A stretch of 64,000 bases of DNA from an uncultured Bacteroidales bacterium (GTDB lineage: Bacteria > Bacteroidota > Bacteroidia > Bacteroidales > Bacteroidaceae): positions 1 to 64,000 of the forward strand of contig CACYHW010000001.1 in the NCBI GenBank assembly GCA_902774335.1, in the 5' to 3' direction. Below the pieces are notes generated by a model. That model saw only the letters and a program-made list of their open reading frames with translations, was not told the origin of the DNA and ran no database searches. The position numbers and the translations under genes were made by a program. Positions 1 through 8,549 of this stretch are shown here, in pieces (position 1 is the stretch's first letter; every line of letters starts with the position of its first letter).

Positions 1-1317
1 GACCTGCTTACCGATGGCGATAACTTTGTGATTGTCAAGGTGGACAACAAGCGCAAGGCCGAAAATGTCCCCACCCAGATATTTGACTGGTGGAACTACG
101 GCGGCATAACACGCGACGTATTGCTCATCGATGTGGCACCCGTCTATATTGAGAACTATAAGCTCTGCCTGGACAAATCGGCCCCGGACCAGATAAGTTT
201 CAACGTCAATCTGAATGAGAAGCTGGCCGGCCGGCAGATAACGCTGAGCATCCCCGAGCTCAAGATTACCAAAAAACTTGTGACCGATGACAACGGAACC
301 GCACAGGTACAGTTCAAGGCCAAAAAGCTGCAGCTCTGGTCACCCGATAACCCTAAACTCTATGATGTGGAGATTACACTGGCCGATGAGACCCTGAAGG
401 ATCGGATTGGTTTCCGTACCATCGAGACCAAAGGCAAGCAGCTGCTGCTGAACGGCAAGCCCATATTCCTGAAAGGTATAAGCATCCATGACGAGAAGCC
501 CAACGGCGGAGGCCGCACCAACAGCGTTGAAGATGCCCGCACCCTGCTCTCCTGGGCCAGGGAACTGGGCTGCAACTACGTACGTCTGGCCCACTACCCC
601 CACAACGAGTATATGGTACGTGAAGCCGAGAAGATGGGCATCCTGGTATGGTCCGAGATTCCGGTCTATTGGACAATTACCTGGACCAATCCCGATACCT
701 ACGCCAATGCCGAGCGCCAGCTTACCGATATGATACGCCGCGACCAGAACCGCGCCAACGTAATCATCTGGAGCGTAGCCAACGAGACTCCCCACAGCCC
801 CGAGCGTGACAAGTTCCTGAGCAGCCTGGCCAAGACCGCCCGCAGCCTGGACGATACCCGTCTCATATCGATGGCAATGGAGGTGACATCGGCCTCCAAC
901 TACAAGAACCGCCTGCAGGACAACATGAACGAGTATGTGGATGTGATATCGTTCAACCAGTACATCGGCTGGTACAGGGATGTCAATGACGCGCCCAAGA
1001 TGGAATGGGAAATCCCGTATGACAAACCGGTTATAGTAAGCGAGTTCGGAGGAGGCGCCCGATACGGCCTTCACGGTGATAAGAACGAGCGTTGGACCGA
1101 GGAGTTCCAGGAGAACCTCTACATAGAGAACCTGGCCATGCTGGATAAGATAGAGGGTCTGGTAGGCACCACCCCCTGGATCATGAAAGATTTCCGCTCA
1201 CCGCGCCGCGTGCTGGACGGCATCCAGGACTACTACAACCGCAAAGGCCTCTACTCTGACAAGGGCGAGAAAAAGAAAGCCTTCTACATCCTCCAATCCT
1301 GGTACAGCACAAAATGA
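1..1317 (+). CDS. Glycoside hydrolase family 2 (beta-galactosidase/beta-glucuronidase-like), 5' end missing
   Basis: This reading frame is open at the first base of the window, so the N-terminal sugar-binding domain is cut off and no start codon can be assigned. What remains is the end of the jelly-roll domain (WWNYGGITRDV), an immunoglobulin-like domain (about residues 50-140) and the TIM barrel. The acid/base glutamate is in WSVANE (codon 784-786) and the nucleophile glutamate is in VIVSEFGGG (codon 1042-1044), both as expected for GH2. Family members release beta-linked galactose, glucuronate or mannose from glycans. The exact substrate cannot be read from the sequence. The stop codon lies inside a long inverted repeat shared with the convergent uvrA. 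A secreted or periplasmic location is likely but the signal peptide is outside the window. Confidence 0.9.
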   Translation, partial: DLLTDGDNFVIVKVDNKRKAENVPTQIFDWWNYGGITRDVLLIDVAPVYIENYKLCLDKSAPDQISFNVNLNEKLAGRQITLSIPELKITKKLVTDDNGTAQVQFKAKKLQLWSPDNPKLYDVEITLADETLKDRIGFRTIETKGKQLLLNGKPIFLKGISIHDEKPNGGGRTNSVEDARTLLSWARELGCNYVRLAHYPHNEYMVREAEKMGILVWSEIPVYWTITWTNPDTYANAERQLTDMIRRDQNRANVIIWSVANETPHSPERDKFLSSLAKTARSLDDTRLISMAMEVTSASNYKNRLQDNMNEYVDVISFNQYIGWYRDVNDAPKMEWEIPYDKPVIVSEFGGGARYGLHGDKNERWTEEFQENLYIENLAMLDKIEGLVGTTPWIMKDFRSPRRVLDGIQDYYNRKGLYSDKGEKKKAFYILQSWYSTK

Positions 1318-1395
1318 TACAAAAGGGGTCAGGCCCCAATTGTATCATTTTTGAAAAATAGTACAATTGGGGCCTGACCCCTTTTGTATCATTTT
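1311..1395. repeat. Perfect 34-bp inverted repeat across two convergent stop codons
   Basis: The left arm (1311-1344) and right arm (1362-1395) are exact reverse complements with a 17-bp spacer. The arm core is aaaaggggtcaggcccc. The TGA of the GH2 gene (1315-1317) and the TAA of uvrA (1394-1396) both lie in or at the edge of the arms. The hairpin is flanked by A/T runs on both strands, so it should act as a bidirectional terminator. The layout matches the other palindromes in this window but the arm sequence differs. I infer a REP/MITE-like mobile repeat. Confidence 0.9.
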
Positions 1396-4255
1396 AGCGG
1401 GAGAGTTCCTGGGCTAGGAAGCGGGAGGTGTAGCCTTTAGCGGATGCGGCAACTTGCTCTGGAGTGCCCTGGGCAACAATCATGCCGCCGCCGCGACCGC
1501 CTTCGGGGCCGATATCGATAATCCAGTCGGCCTGCTTTATTACATCCAGGTTGTGCTCTATCACGATTACCGTGTTGCCTTTGTCGACCAGACGGTTGAG
1601 CACGTTCATGAGCACGCGTATATCCTCAAAATGCAGTCCTGTGGTAGGCTCGTCAAGGATGTAGAGGGTCTTGCCGGTATCGCGTTTGGCCAGCTCCGTA
1701 GCCAGTTTTACGCGCTGGCTCTCACCGCCCGATATGGTGGTTGAGGGCTGTCCCAGCTTGAGGTAACCCAGGCCCACATCCTGCAACACCTTTATCTTGT
1801 TAAGTATTGTGGGGACGTTCTCAAAGAACTCAACAGCCATGTTGATGGTCATGTCCAGCACATCGGCAATGGACTTGCCCTTATAGCGCACCTCCAGCGT
1901 CTCGCGGTTGTAACGCTTGCCGTGACATACCTCGCAGGGCACCATCACGTCGGGCAGGAAGTTCATCTCGATGGTCTTGTAACCGTTACCGCCGCAAGCC
2001 TCGCATCGGCCTCCCGACACGTTGAACGAGAAGCGGCCGGGCTTGTATGCACGTATCTTTGACTCAGGCAGTTCCACAAAGAGCTGGCGAATATCACTGA
2101 AGACGCCGGTGTATGTTGCAGGGTTGGAGCGCGGAGAGCGTCCTATGGGCGACTGGTCCACATCCACCACTTTATCGATGAATTCGATTCCATCGGCACT
2201 TTCGTAGGCAAGCGGCTCCTTGAGCGAACGGTAGAACTTTTGCGACAGCAGCGGATGCAGTGTCTCGTTCACCAGCGTTGACTTTCCGCTGCCAGATACA
2301 CCTGTAACGCAGATGAGCTTACCCAGCGGGAACTCCACGTCAATGCCCTTCAGGTTGTTGCCACGGCAGCCGCGCAGTACTATGCTCTGTCCGTTACCCT
2401 GACGGCGCTCTGTCATATTGCCGTCAGCCGTATCAAGCTTGCCGTTCAGATAGCCGGCGGTAAGGGTCTCAGTCTTGAGCATGTCGCCCACGGTTCCCTG
2501 GAACACCACCTCACCACCCTTGCGGCCGGCACGCGGACCCAGGTCAATTATCCAGTCGGCAGCCAGCATCATGTCGCGGTCATGCTCCACCACAAGTACG
2601 GTGTTGCCGCCGTCACGCAGCTGCTTGAGTGATTCTATAAGACGTACATTGTCACGCTGATGCAGTCCGATGCTGGGCTCGTCAAGTATATAGAGCACAT
2701 TGACAAGCTTTGAACCGATCTGTGTGGCCAGACGTATACGCTGCTCCTCACCTCCCGACAACGACTCCGCCGGACGGTTGAGCGACAGGTAATCCAGACC
2801 AACATCCAGCATGAACTGAAGTCGGGTACGTATCTCCTTAAGTATCTCCGATGCAATGGCACGCTGACGTTCGCTCAGGCGGGGCTCCACATGGCAGGCC
2901 CAGTCATAGAGATCCAGGATGTCCATCGAGGCCAGCTCGTATATGTTCTTGCCGTCAATACGGAAGTTGAGAGCCTCCTTGTTCAGACGGGCGCCGCCGC
3001 ACTCGGGGCATACGCGGGTCACGGCAAACTGATCGGCCCACTTCTGCTCGGCGGCACTCAGGTCAGTCTGCTGCTGCAGCGAACGTACATATTTGACCAC
3101 TCCCTCATACTCCATGAACACGGCATCGGCCTCGCTATTTATACCGGTTATCTGCACCTTGATGCGCTCGTCGGAGCCGTTCAGGAGCTCATCGATCACA
3201 TCGTTGGTCATCTCCGATATGGGAGTATCCAGAGTATAGTCATATTTATTGAGCAGAGCTGTTATCTGCCTGAATATAAGCGTATTCTTAAACGGTCCCA
3301 GGGGAGCTATGGCACCCTGGCGTACGGAGAGCGAACGGTCCGGAAGAACCTTGTCCTCATCAACGGCCGATATATAACCCAGGCCCTTGCACTTGGGGCA
3401 GAATCCCTGAGGCGAGTTGAACGAGAAGTTGTGCGGAGCGGGATCGTGGTACGAGAGTCCTGTCACGGGGCACATCAGTCGCTTGCTGTAGTGACGCAGT
3501 ACACCCTGCTCAGGACGTCCCGGAATGGTTTCCTGCGGCATGGAGAGTATCATCATCAGGCCGTCGCCCTGCTTCATGGCAAGCGATACGCTGTCGGCCA
3601 GACGGTGCTTGTATTTCTCGTTGACAACCAGTTTCTCTATCACCACCTCGATGTCGTGGTTGCGGTAACGGTCCAGCTTCATGCCGGGTTTGACCTCACG
3701 CAGCTCGCCGTCAACGCGCACATTCAGGTAACCCTTGCGGCGTATGCCCTCAAACAGCTCCTTATAGTGACCCTTACGGTTGCGTACCAGCGGTGCCAGC
3801 ACATATATGCGCTGACCGTCATAGTCGTTCAGGATAAGGTCTATTATCTGCTCCTCGGTGAACTTGACCATCTTCTCACCGCTCAGATAAGAGAAGGCCT
3901 CACCCGCACGTGCAAAAAGCAAGCGCAGGTAGTCATACACCTCGGTCACGGTTCCCACGGTTGAGCGGGGATTGCGGTTGGTGGTTTTCTGTTCTATGGA
4001 GATAACGGGACTCAGGCCTGTTATGCGGTCCACGTCGGGACGCTGCAGGTTACCCAGGAAGTTTCGTGCATAAGCCGAGAAGGTCTCTATATAACGGCGC
4101 TGGCCTTCGGCGTATATGGTGTCGAATGCCAATGATGACTTACCGCTTCCGCTCAGTCCGGTGACCACCGTAAGTGACTTGTGCGGAATCTCAACGTCTA
4201 TGTTCTTCAGGTTATTGGACCTGGCGCCAGTTACGACTATCTTTGACTTATCCAT
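1394..4255 (-). CDS. uvrA: UvrABC excision nuclease subunit A
   Basis: This is the damage-recognition ATPase of nucleotide excision repair. It works as a dimer with UvrB and loads UvrB onto lesions. It has 953 residues, close to the usual 940. There are two ABC modules, with Walker A GLSGSGKSS (about residues 33-41) and GVSGSGKST in the second half, signature motifs SLSGGEEQR and TISGGESQR, and Walker B ILDEPS and ILDEPT. The C-terminal zinc finger is complete (CEAC...CEVC). The N-terminal finger shows CPVTG...CPKC, so one of its four cysteines is replaced by threonine. The gene starts 6 bp after the stop of the CHU_C gene, so the two are probably cotranscribed. uvrB lies separately at 11.6 kb. 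Confidence 0.97.
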   Translation of the reverse strand: MDKSKIVVTGARSNNLKNIDVEIPHKSLTVVTGLSGSGKSSLAFDTIYAEGQRRYIETFSAYARNFLGNLQRPDVDRITGLSPVISIEQKTTNRNPRSTVGTVTEVYDYLRLLFARAGEAFSYLSGEKMVKFTEEQIIDLILNDYDGQRIYVLAPLVRNRKGHYKELFEGIRRKGYLNVRVDGELREVKPGMKLDRYRNHDIEVVIEKLVVNEKYKHRLADSVSLAMKQGDGLMMILSMPQETIPGRPEQGVLRHYSKRLMCPVTGLSYHDPAPHNFSFNSPQGFCPKCKGLGYISAVDEDKVLPDRSLSVRQGAIAPLGPFKNTLIFRQITALLNKYDYTLDTPISEMTNDVIDELLNGSDERIKVQITGINSEADAVFMEYEGVVKYVRSLQQQTDLSAAEQKWADQFAVTRVCPECGGARLNKEALNFRIDGKNIYELASMDILDLYDWACHVEPRLSERQRAIASEILKEIRTRLQFMLDVGLDYLSLNRPAESLSGGEEQRIRLATQIGSKLVNVLYILDEPSIGLHQRDNVRLIESLKQLRDGGNTVLVVEHDRDMMLAADWIIDLGPRAGRKGGEVVFQGTVGDMLKTETLTAGYLNGKLDTADGNMTERRQGNGQSIVLRGCRGNNLKGIDVEFPLGKLICVTGVSGSGKSTLVNETLHPLLSQKFYRSLKEPLAYESADGIEFIDKVVDVDQSPIGRSPRSNPATYTGVFSDIRQLFVELPESKIRAYKPGRFSFNVSGGRCEACGGNGYKTIEMNFLPDVMVPCEVCHGKRYNRETLEVRYKGKSIADVLDMTINMAVEFFENVPTILNKIKVLQDVGLGYLKLGQPSTTISGGESQRVKLATELAKRDTGKTLYILDEPTTGLHFEDIRVLMNVLNRLVDKGNTVIVIEHNLDVIKQADWIIDIGPEGGRGGGMIVAQGTPEQVAASAKGYTSRFLAQELSR

Positions 4256-4261
4256 GGTATA

Positions 4262-5050
4262 TCAGTTCCCCAATCCCAATCCTTTCAGGACGTTTATATC
4301 GGCTCTCTTGTCATATTTGCGGCCGCCTGCGCCGGTTGCCTGAACGTTAATGAAATAGACACCGTCGTTCACGACATCACCGTTGAACGTACCGTCCCAT
4401 ATCTCAAACAGGTATCCGCCCTCATTGTCGGGTTCGGCATCGGCAGGCAGAATCTCATCCATCTTGCCCGATATGCTCTTGATGGTCTGTCCCCAGCGGT
4501 TGAATATGGCAATCTTCATGTTCACAATGGAGCGTACATATATCTTGTACACGTCGTTAATGCCGTCTCCGTTGGGCGAAAAAGCATTGTACAGACGTAT
4601 GTCAGAGTCATCAATCGTAAAGTCCATGGGCTGGATTTCCGTGCCGGGAACGGTCTCGACGGAGTCCTTCTCCCTGTACGACCATGCGTAGTTGACCTGG
4701 AACTTGCCGTAGTCGGTAAACTCGAAATCTGTCACGCTCTCCTGACGTTTCAGGTAATCCACGGTGTTTGAAGTCTCGCCGTTGGTATAGGTGCGCGTAA
4801 CCGTCCACTGCGGGAAGAGCACGTAGTCCTTTCCGTCATCGGCCACAAGTTCCGATTCAAAGTGCGCACGGAGCGGGACATTCAGGGTGGTCGGCGACGA
4901 CTCGCCCGGTACAATAACCGTGGAGTCACCCGATACGGATATCAGGACAAGCCTTACCTGAACGGAAGGGGTGCCGGCCAGACACGTAAAACCGCTCACA
5001 AACGCCGCCAGAGCGGCCAGAATGAACCTGAAAGGAGGAATTCTTTTCAT
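4262..5050 (-). CDS. Secreted protein with gliding-motility-type C-terminal domain (CHU_C, T9SS type B sorting)
   Basis: This 262-residue protein has an N-terminal signal peptide (hydrophobic stretch ending near FTCLAG). I chose the ATG at 5050 over an upstream TTG. The middle (about residues 30-150) is a predicted beta-rich region I do not recognise. The last 90 residues match the CHU_C domain: NAFSPNGDGINDVYKI, IFNRWGQ, WDGTFNG and DGVYFI. In other Bacteroidetes this domain directs export by the type IX secretion system and surface attachment. It shares a promoter with uvrA downstream, with the -7 box TAATTTTG on the minus strand at 5070-5077. The biological role is unknown. Confidence 0.85.
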   Translation of the reverse strand: MKRIPPFRFILAALAAFVSGFTCLAGTPSVQVRLVLISVSGDSTVIVPGESSPTTLNVPLRAHFESELVADDGKDYVLFPQWTVTRTYTNGETSNTVDYLKRQESVTDFEFTDYGKFQVNYAWSYREKDSVETVPGTEIQPMDFTIDDSDIRLYNAFSPNGDGINDVYKIYVRSIVNMKIAIFNRWGQTIKSISGKMDEILPADAEPDNEGGYLFEIWDGTFNGDVVNDGVYFINVQATGAGGRKYDKRADINVLKGLGLGN

Positions 5051-5069
5051 ATATGTCCGTTTCAAATCG

Positions 5070-5077
5070 CAAAATTA
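5070..5077 (-). promoter_or_regulatory. -7 promoter box for the CHU_C-uvrA operon
   Basis: TAATTTTG on the minus strand fits the Bacteroidetes consensus TAnnTTTG and lies 20 bp before the chosen ATG. Confidence 0.6.
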
Positions 5078-5173
5078 CTCAAAACACAACGAAATTGTCT
5101 TAACCCTATCTATAAATATGGTTATATATTATAGATTCACTACTTATTAAAACGTAGTCTGAACCCTTTTTTG

Positions 5174-5181
5174 TATTTTTG
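5174..5181 (+). promoter_or_regulatory. -7 promoter box for the LysM protein gene
   Basis: TATTTTTG matches TAnnTTTG and lies 26 bp before the ATG at 5208. I see no clear TTTG -33 box. Confidence 0.55.
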
Positions 5182-5207
5182 CCCGACACTAAGTTCAAAT
5201 CAAAGTG

Positions 5208-7025
5208 ATGAATCGCTTCAAGACAATCATACTGACGGCATTGGTGGCATTTGCATTCCAGGCCAAAGCGTCAGCCCAGGAATTTTTCATGCATACCGTA
5301 ACTCAGGGACAGGGACTCTACTCCATCTCCAGGATGTACGGTGTGACCGAGGATGAGATCATCAAGTACAACCCCGGAAGCGAAAAAGTGATACGCACCG
5401 GCGAGCAGCTGCGCATTCCCAACACCAAGAATACCAGTTCAGGCAGCTTCCACACCATCCAGAAGGGCGAGACCTTGTACCGTCTTGCTGTCAACAACCG
5501 CATTTCCGTCAAGGAGCTGTGCGACGCCAATCCCGGACTTTCGGCCGATAACTTCAAGGTGGGCCAGGTAATCACCATCCCCGCCCCCTCCGACAGCGAT
5601 CCGCTGGCAGCAACCATCCAGAACGCCAGTCAGGAGGCACCTCAGTCCATCCTGACCGATGTACAGACCCTGTCGGCCGATACAGCACGTTACAAGACCA
5701 CGCATGTAGTGAGCAAGCGTGAGACCATATTCCGCATCTGCCGCAACTACGGCATATCACAGGCCGAGTTCCTGGCTGCCAACCCCGAATTCAGATACAC
5801 CAAGCTGCGTCAGGGCGCAGTGGTCAACATACCGTTCACCAAGGAGGAGCTTGATCAGCGCGCCAAGAGACTCGGCGAGGCACAGTCACGCATGGAGGCC
5901 CTTCCCGACAGCACGCTCTTCAGCCTTAACGAGAACAGGTCAAAGGATGATGACGGTATCATAACAGCCGCCCTTATGCTTCCCTTCTCGCTCAACGATT
6001 CGTCCACAACCCTCCAGAAACAGATGGTGGAGTTCTATCAGGGTATGCTTCTGGCACTTGACAGACTCAAGACCGAGGGCGTATCGGTCAACCTCAAGCT
6101 GTTTGACACCGAGGGCGAGGACAAGTCTGTGACTCCTATGCTTGAAAGCGGCAGCATGGATGACGTGGATATCATCTTCGGCCCCAGATGGACCAGCCAG
6201 ATCACCGAGACAGCCCGTTGGGCCCAGGCACATCAGGTTCCCTTGGTGCTCACCATGAACAGCGAGGCCGACGACGTCTACAACAACCCCTACGTATTCC
6301 AGCTCAACACCCCCAAGTCATACTTCAACCAGGAGATCTACAACCACTTCCTGGAGCAGTTCCCCAACCCCAACGTAATCCTGTTGGATGCCGATGAGTT
6401 CAAGAAGGATGACTTCATAGAGGGCTTCAAGCAGCTCATGACCGATCATGACATCCCGTATACCACTCTCATGGTAGACACCACCTATCAGCAGATAATG
6501 GATGCCACCATGCCGGACAAGCAGAACATATTCCTTATTAACACCGACAGCAGCGAGCCTCTGAACACCATGCTGCCCGTTCTGCAGCTTATCACCCGCA
6601 ACAAGGAGCCGGAGGTTGAGACACATCTGTTCGGCTATCCCAAATATCAGATTTACGCATCCAGCCATCTTGAGGAGTTCTACGAGGTGGATACTTGGTT
6701 CTACAGCTGGTTCTACACCAACAACCTGCTGCGCGAATCGGTCGAGTTCAACAACCTGTTCCGCCGTTCGTTCAGCCGCCAGATGCTGGCCAGCTATCCC
6801 AGCTATGCACCCTACGGATATGACACAGGCTACTATTTCCTCAAGGGACTGGCCACCTACGGACGCGATTTCCAGGATCATTTGGATGACATAAGGTTTG
6901 AGCCCGTACACACCGGATTCAAGTTCGAGAGAGTAAACAACTGGGGAGGATTCATCAACCGCAAAGTGTTCTTTATCCACTTCTCCAACGACTACAGAAT
7001 CGAGAAGAAAGACTTTGACAGATGA
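5208..7025 (+). CDS. LysM-repeat protein with periplasmic ligand-binding (type 1) domain
   Basis: This 605-residue secreted protein has a signal peptide ending near AKASAQ. Three LysM modules follow: residues about 28-70 (HTVTQGQGLYSIS), 80-130 (HTIQKGETLYRLA) and 165-215 (HVVSKRETIFRIC). LysM binds N-acetylglucosamine in peptidoglycan. From about residue 245 the protein resembles a type 1 periplasmic binding fold (ALMLPFS, EFYQGMLLALD, LFDTEGED), as in branched-chain amino-acid receptors. The ATG at 5208 is preferred to the GTG one codon upstream. It overlaps the next gene by 4 bp (ATGA), which suggests translational coupling and a joint envelope function. I infer cell-wall anchoring. The ligand is unknown. 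Confidence 0.85.
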   Translation: MNRFKTIILTALVAFAFQAKASAQEFFMHTVTQGQGLYSISRMYGVTEDEIIKYNPGSEKVIRTGEQLRIPNTKNTSSGSFHTIQKGETLYRLAVNNRISVKELCDANPGLSADNFKVGQVITIPAPSDSDPLAATIQNASQEAPQSILTDVQTLSADTARYKTTHVVSKRETIFRICRNYGISQAEFLAANPEFRYTKLRQGAVVNIPFTKEELDQRAKRLGEAQSRMEALPDSTLFSLNENRSKDDDGIITAALMLPFSLNDSSTTLQKQMVEFYQGMLLALDRLKTEGVSVNLKLFDTEGEDKSVTPMLESGSMDDVDIIFGPRWTSQITETARWAQAHQVPLVLTMNSEADDVYNNPYVFQLNTPKSYFNQEIYNHFLEQFPNPNVILLDADEFKKDDFIEGFKQLMTDHDIPYTTLMVDTTYQQIMDATMPDKQNIFLINTDSSEPLNTMLPVLQLITRNKEPEVETHLFGYPKYQIYASSHLEEFYEVDTWFYSWFYTNNLLRESVEFNNLFRRSFSRQMLASYPSYAPYGYDTGYYFLKGLATYGRDFQDHLDDIRFEPVHTGFKFERVNNWGGFINRKVFFIHFSNDYRIEKKDFDR

Positions 7026-7714
7026 GACGCGCGTTGACCTTTATCTTTCTGACAGCATTCACGGCACTTGCCGCCAACGCTCAGGTTGGTGATCCCAGAA
7101 ACATGCTCTCATTCGGTGTGAATGCCGGAATGGGAACAAGCAACGTATCGTTTGTACCCTCCATCAAACAGCAGCTCTGCCTGGGCCCCACCTTCGGCGT
7201 ACAGGTAAGACATATCTCCGAGAAGTACTTCTTCCTTATCTGCGGAACGCAGATTGAGTGCAACTATGCACGCCGCGGATGGACCGAGAAGATCGAGGAC
7301 GGATCGGGCAACGAATATACCCGTGTGGCCGATTACATCGAGGTACCCTTCCTGGCTCACGTAGGATTCGGCCGTGAGATACGCGGATTCCAGGGTTACA
7401 TCAACCTTGGCCCCCAGGTGAGTTACCTGATACACGAGGACGAGAAATACAGCGACCTTGCCACATGGGATGACACGAACCGCCCCAATCAGGTGACGGC
7501 ACAGTACGGCAAGGCCATAGAGAATAAACTGGATTACGGTATTACAGCCAGCGTAGGACTGGAGATGCGTACCGGTGCAGGAAACTTTGGAATTCAGGGC
7601 CGATACTACTTCGGCCTGGGTAACATATTCGGAATCACCAAGAAGGATTACTTTGCACGTTGCGCAAACAGCACAATCTCCGTCCGCGCAACATACACCT
7701 TCAATCTCTTTTAA
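7022..7714 (+). CDS. PorT-like outer membrane beta-barrel protein
   Basis: This 230-residue protein has a signal peptide (ALAANAQ) and alternating amphipathic strands ending in the aromatic-rich TYTFNLF, typical of a small outer-membrane barrel. The pattern (FGVNAGMGTS near the start, YIEVPFLAHVGFG in the middle, LGLEMRTG-like strands near the end) fits the porin/PorT family of Bacteroidetes. Some members help the type IX secretion system but most have no known role. Its start overlaps the stop of the LysM gene by 4 bp, and its stop overlaps the stop of the convergent DUF4293 gene by 4 bp. The function within the family is uncertain. Confidence 0.8.
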   Translation: MRRALTFIFLTAFTALAANAQVGDPRNMLSFGVNAGMGTSNVSFVPSIKQQLCLGPTFGVQVRHISEKYFFLICGTQIECNYARRGWTEKIEDGSGNEYTRVADYIEVPFLAHVGFGREIRGFQGYINLGPQVSYLIHEDEKYSDLATWDDTNRPNQVTAQYGKAIENKLDYGITASVGLEMRTGAGNFGIQGRYYFGLGNIFGITKKDYFARCANSTISVRATYTFNLF

Positions 7715-8184
7715 TCCCTAAGACGGAAACCGCTTGCGCGGGCAATGATGGCAGCCTCGGCCTTGGATACGCCGTGTATGGTCATGTATTCCAGAATCAT
7801 GCTTATGAGCGGGAATGCCGATGCCACCTCAAGGCCGAACGATGCGTCGCCCTTGATAACGAGCACGTAGATGACAAACAGTATGTAGTAACCTACGGTA
7901 AGCAGCATCATAAAGACCAGAAGCCTTTTCTGGAGCACAAAGTTGCGGAATCCCGAGAGCAGCAGTTCAAACACGCCCACAGCCAGAATTACAATCATGA
8001 TGGCACCCAGCGCCCACAATGCGACCTTGCTGTCGCCCTCAACAAAGTTCAGTCGGAAGTTGGTAAGCTCGGCCGAAGCTCCGTCGGCGTTCACCAACTG
8101 TCCTATCGGAAGAAGAAGGCCGGCAAACATCAGCACACAGATGAGAGCCAGCCATACTTGATGCAGGTAGAATTCTATCTTCAT
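7711..8184 (-). CDS. DUF4293 family membrane protein
   Basis: This 157-residue protein has four hydrophobic segments (about residues 10-30, 55-77, 86-108 and 118-138) and a short cytoplasmic tail. Size, topology and position after the omega subunit and bamD fit the Bacteroidetes DUF4293 family. No biochemical role is known. It is the last gene of the bamD operon, 31 bp after the rpoZ-like gene. Its stop overlaps that of the convergent barrel gene. Confidence 0.75.
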   Translation of the reverse strand: MKIEFYLHQVWLALICVLMFAGLLLPIGQLVNADGASAELTNFRLNFVEGDSKVALWALGAIMIVILAVGVFELLLSGFRNFVLQKRLLVFMMLLTVGYYILFVIYVLVIKGDASFGLEVASAFPLISMILEYMTIHGVSKAEAAIIARASGFRLRD

Positions 8185-8215
8185 AAAGTAAATCCGGACC
8201 TATGCCGGAAAGTTA

Positions 8216-8548
8216 TTAGAGATTCTCCTTCTCCTTGGCAGGATTACGGAAATAAATCTTACCCTCCTCAAACTCCTGGGCTGCAATCAGAGTGGGTTTG
8301 GGCAGACGCTCGTAGTAGCGTGAAATCTCAATCTGCTCCCTGTTCTCAAACATCTCCTCCAGGTTGTCTGTTGATGAACTGAACTCCTCGAGCTTTGACT
8401 TGAGTTCTTCCTTCATCTCAACTGCAATCTGATTGGCGCGCTTTCCCATGATGGCAACGCTCTCATAGATGTTGTTAGTGTCCTTTACGAAATTGACCAG
8501 GTCACGTGTAACGGTGTTGGTCGGAGCATTTGTCTTCTTGAAATCCAT
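8216..8548 (-). CDS. rpoZ: RNA polymerase omega subunit (Bacteroidetes type)
   Basis: This 110-residue protein matches the divergent omega/Rpb6-like subunit of Bacteroidetes. Features are NIYESVAIMGKRANQIA near residue 27, a helical middle, and the tail LPKPTLIAAQEFEEGKIYFR. Omega helps fold the beta-prime subunit of RNA polymerase. The ATG sits one base after the bamD stop codon, so translation is probably coupled. Placement between bamD and DUF4293 is a common Bacteroidales arrangement. Confidence 0.85.
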   Translation of the reverse strand: MDFKKTNAPTNTVTRDLVNFVKDTNNIYESVAIMGKRANQIAVEMKEELKSKLEEFSSSTDNLEEMFENREQIEISRYYERLPKPTLIAAQEFEEGKIYFRNPAKEKENL

Positions 8549-8549
8549 G

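Noticed and set aside
2891-3964. Long open frame of 357 codons on the plus strand inside uvrA
   Set aside because: It is antisense to a conserved uvrA region, has no recognisable protein features and follows from codon bias on the other strand.
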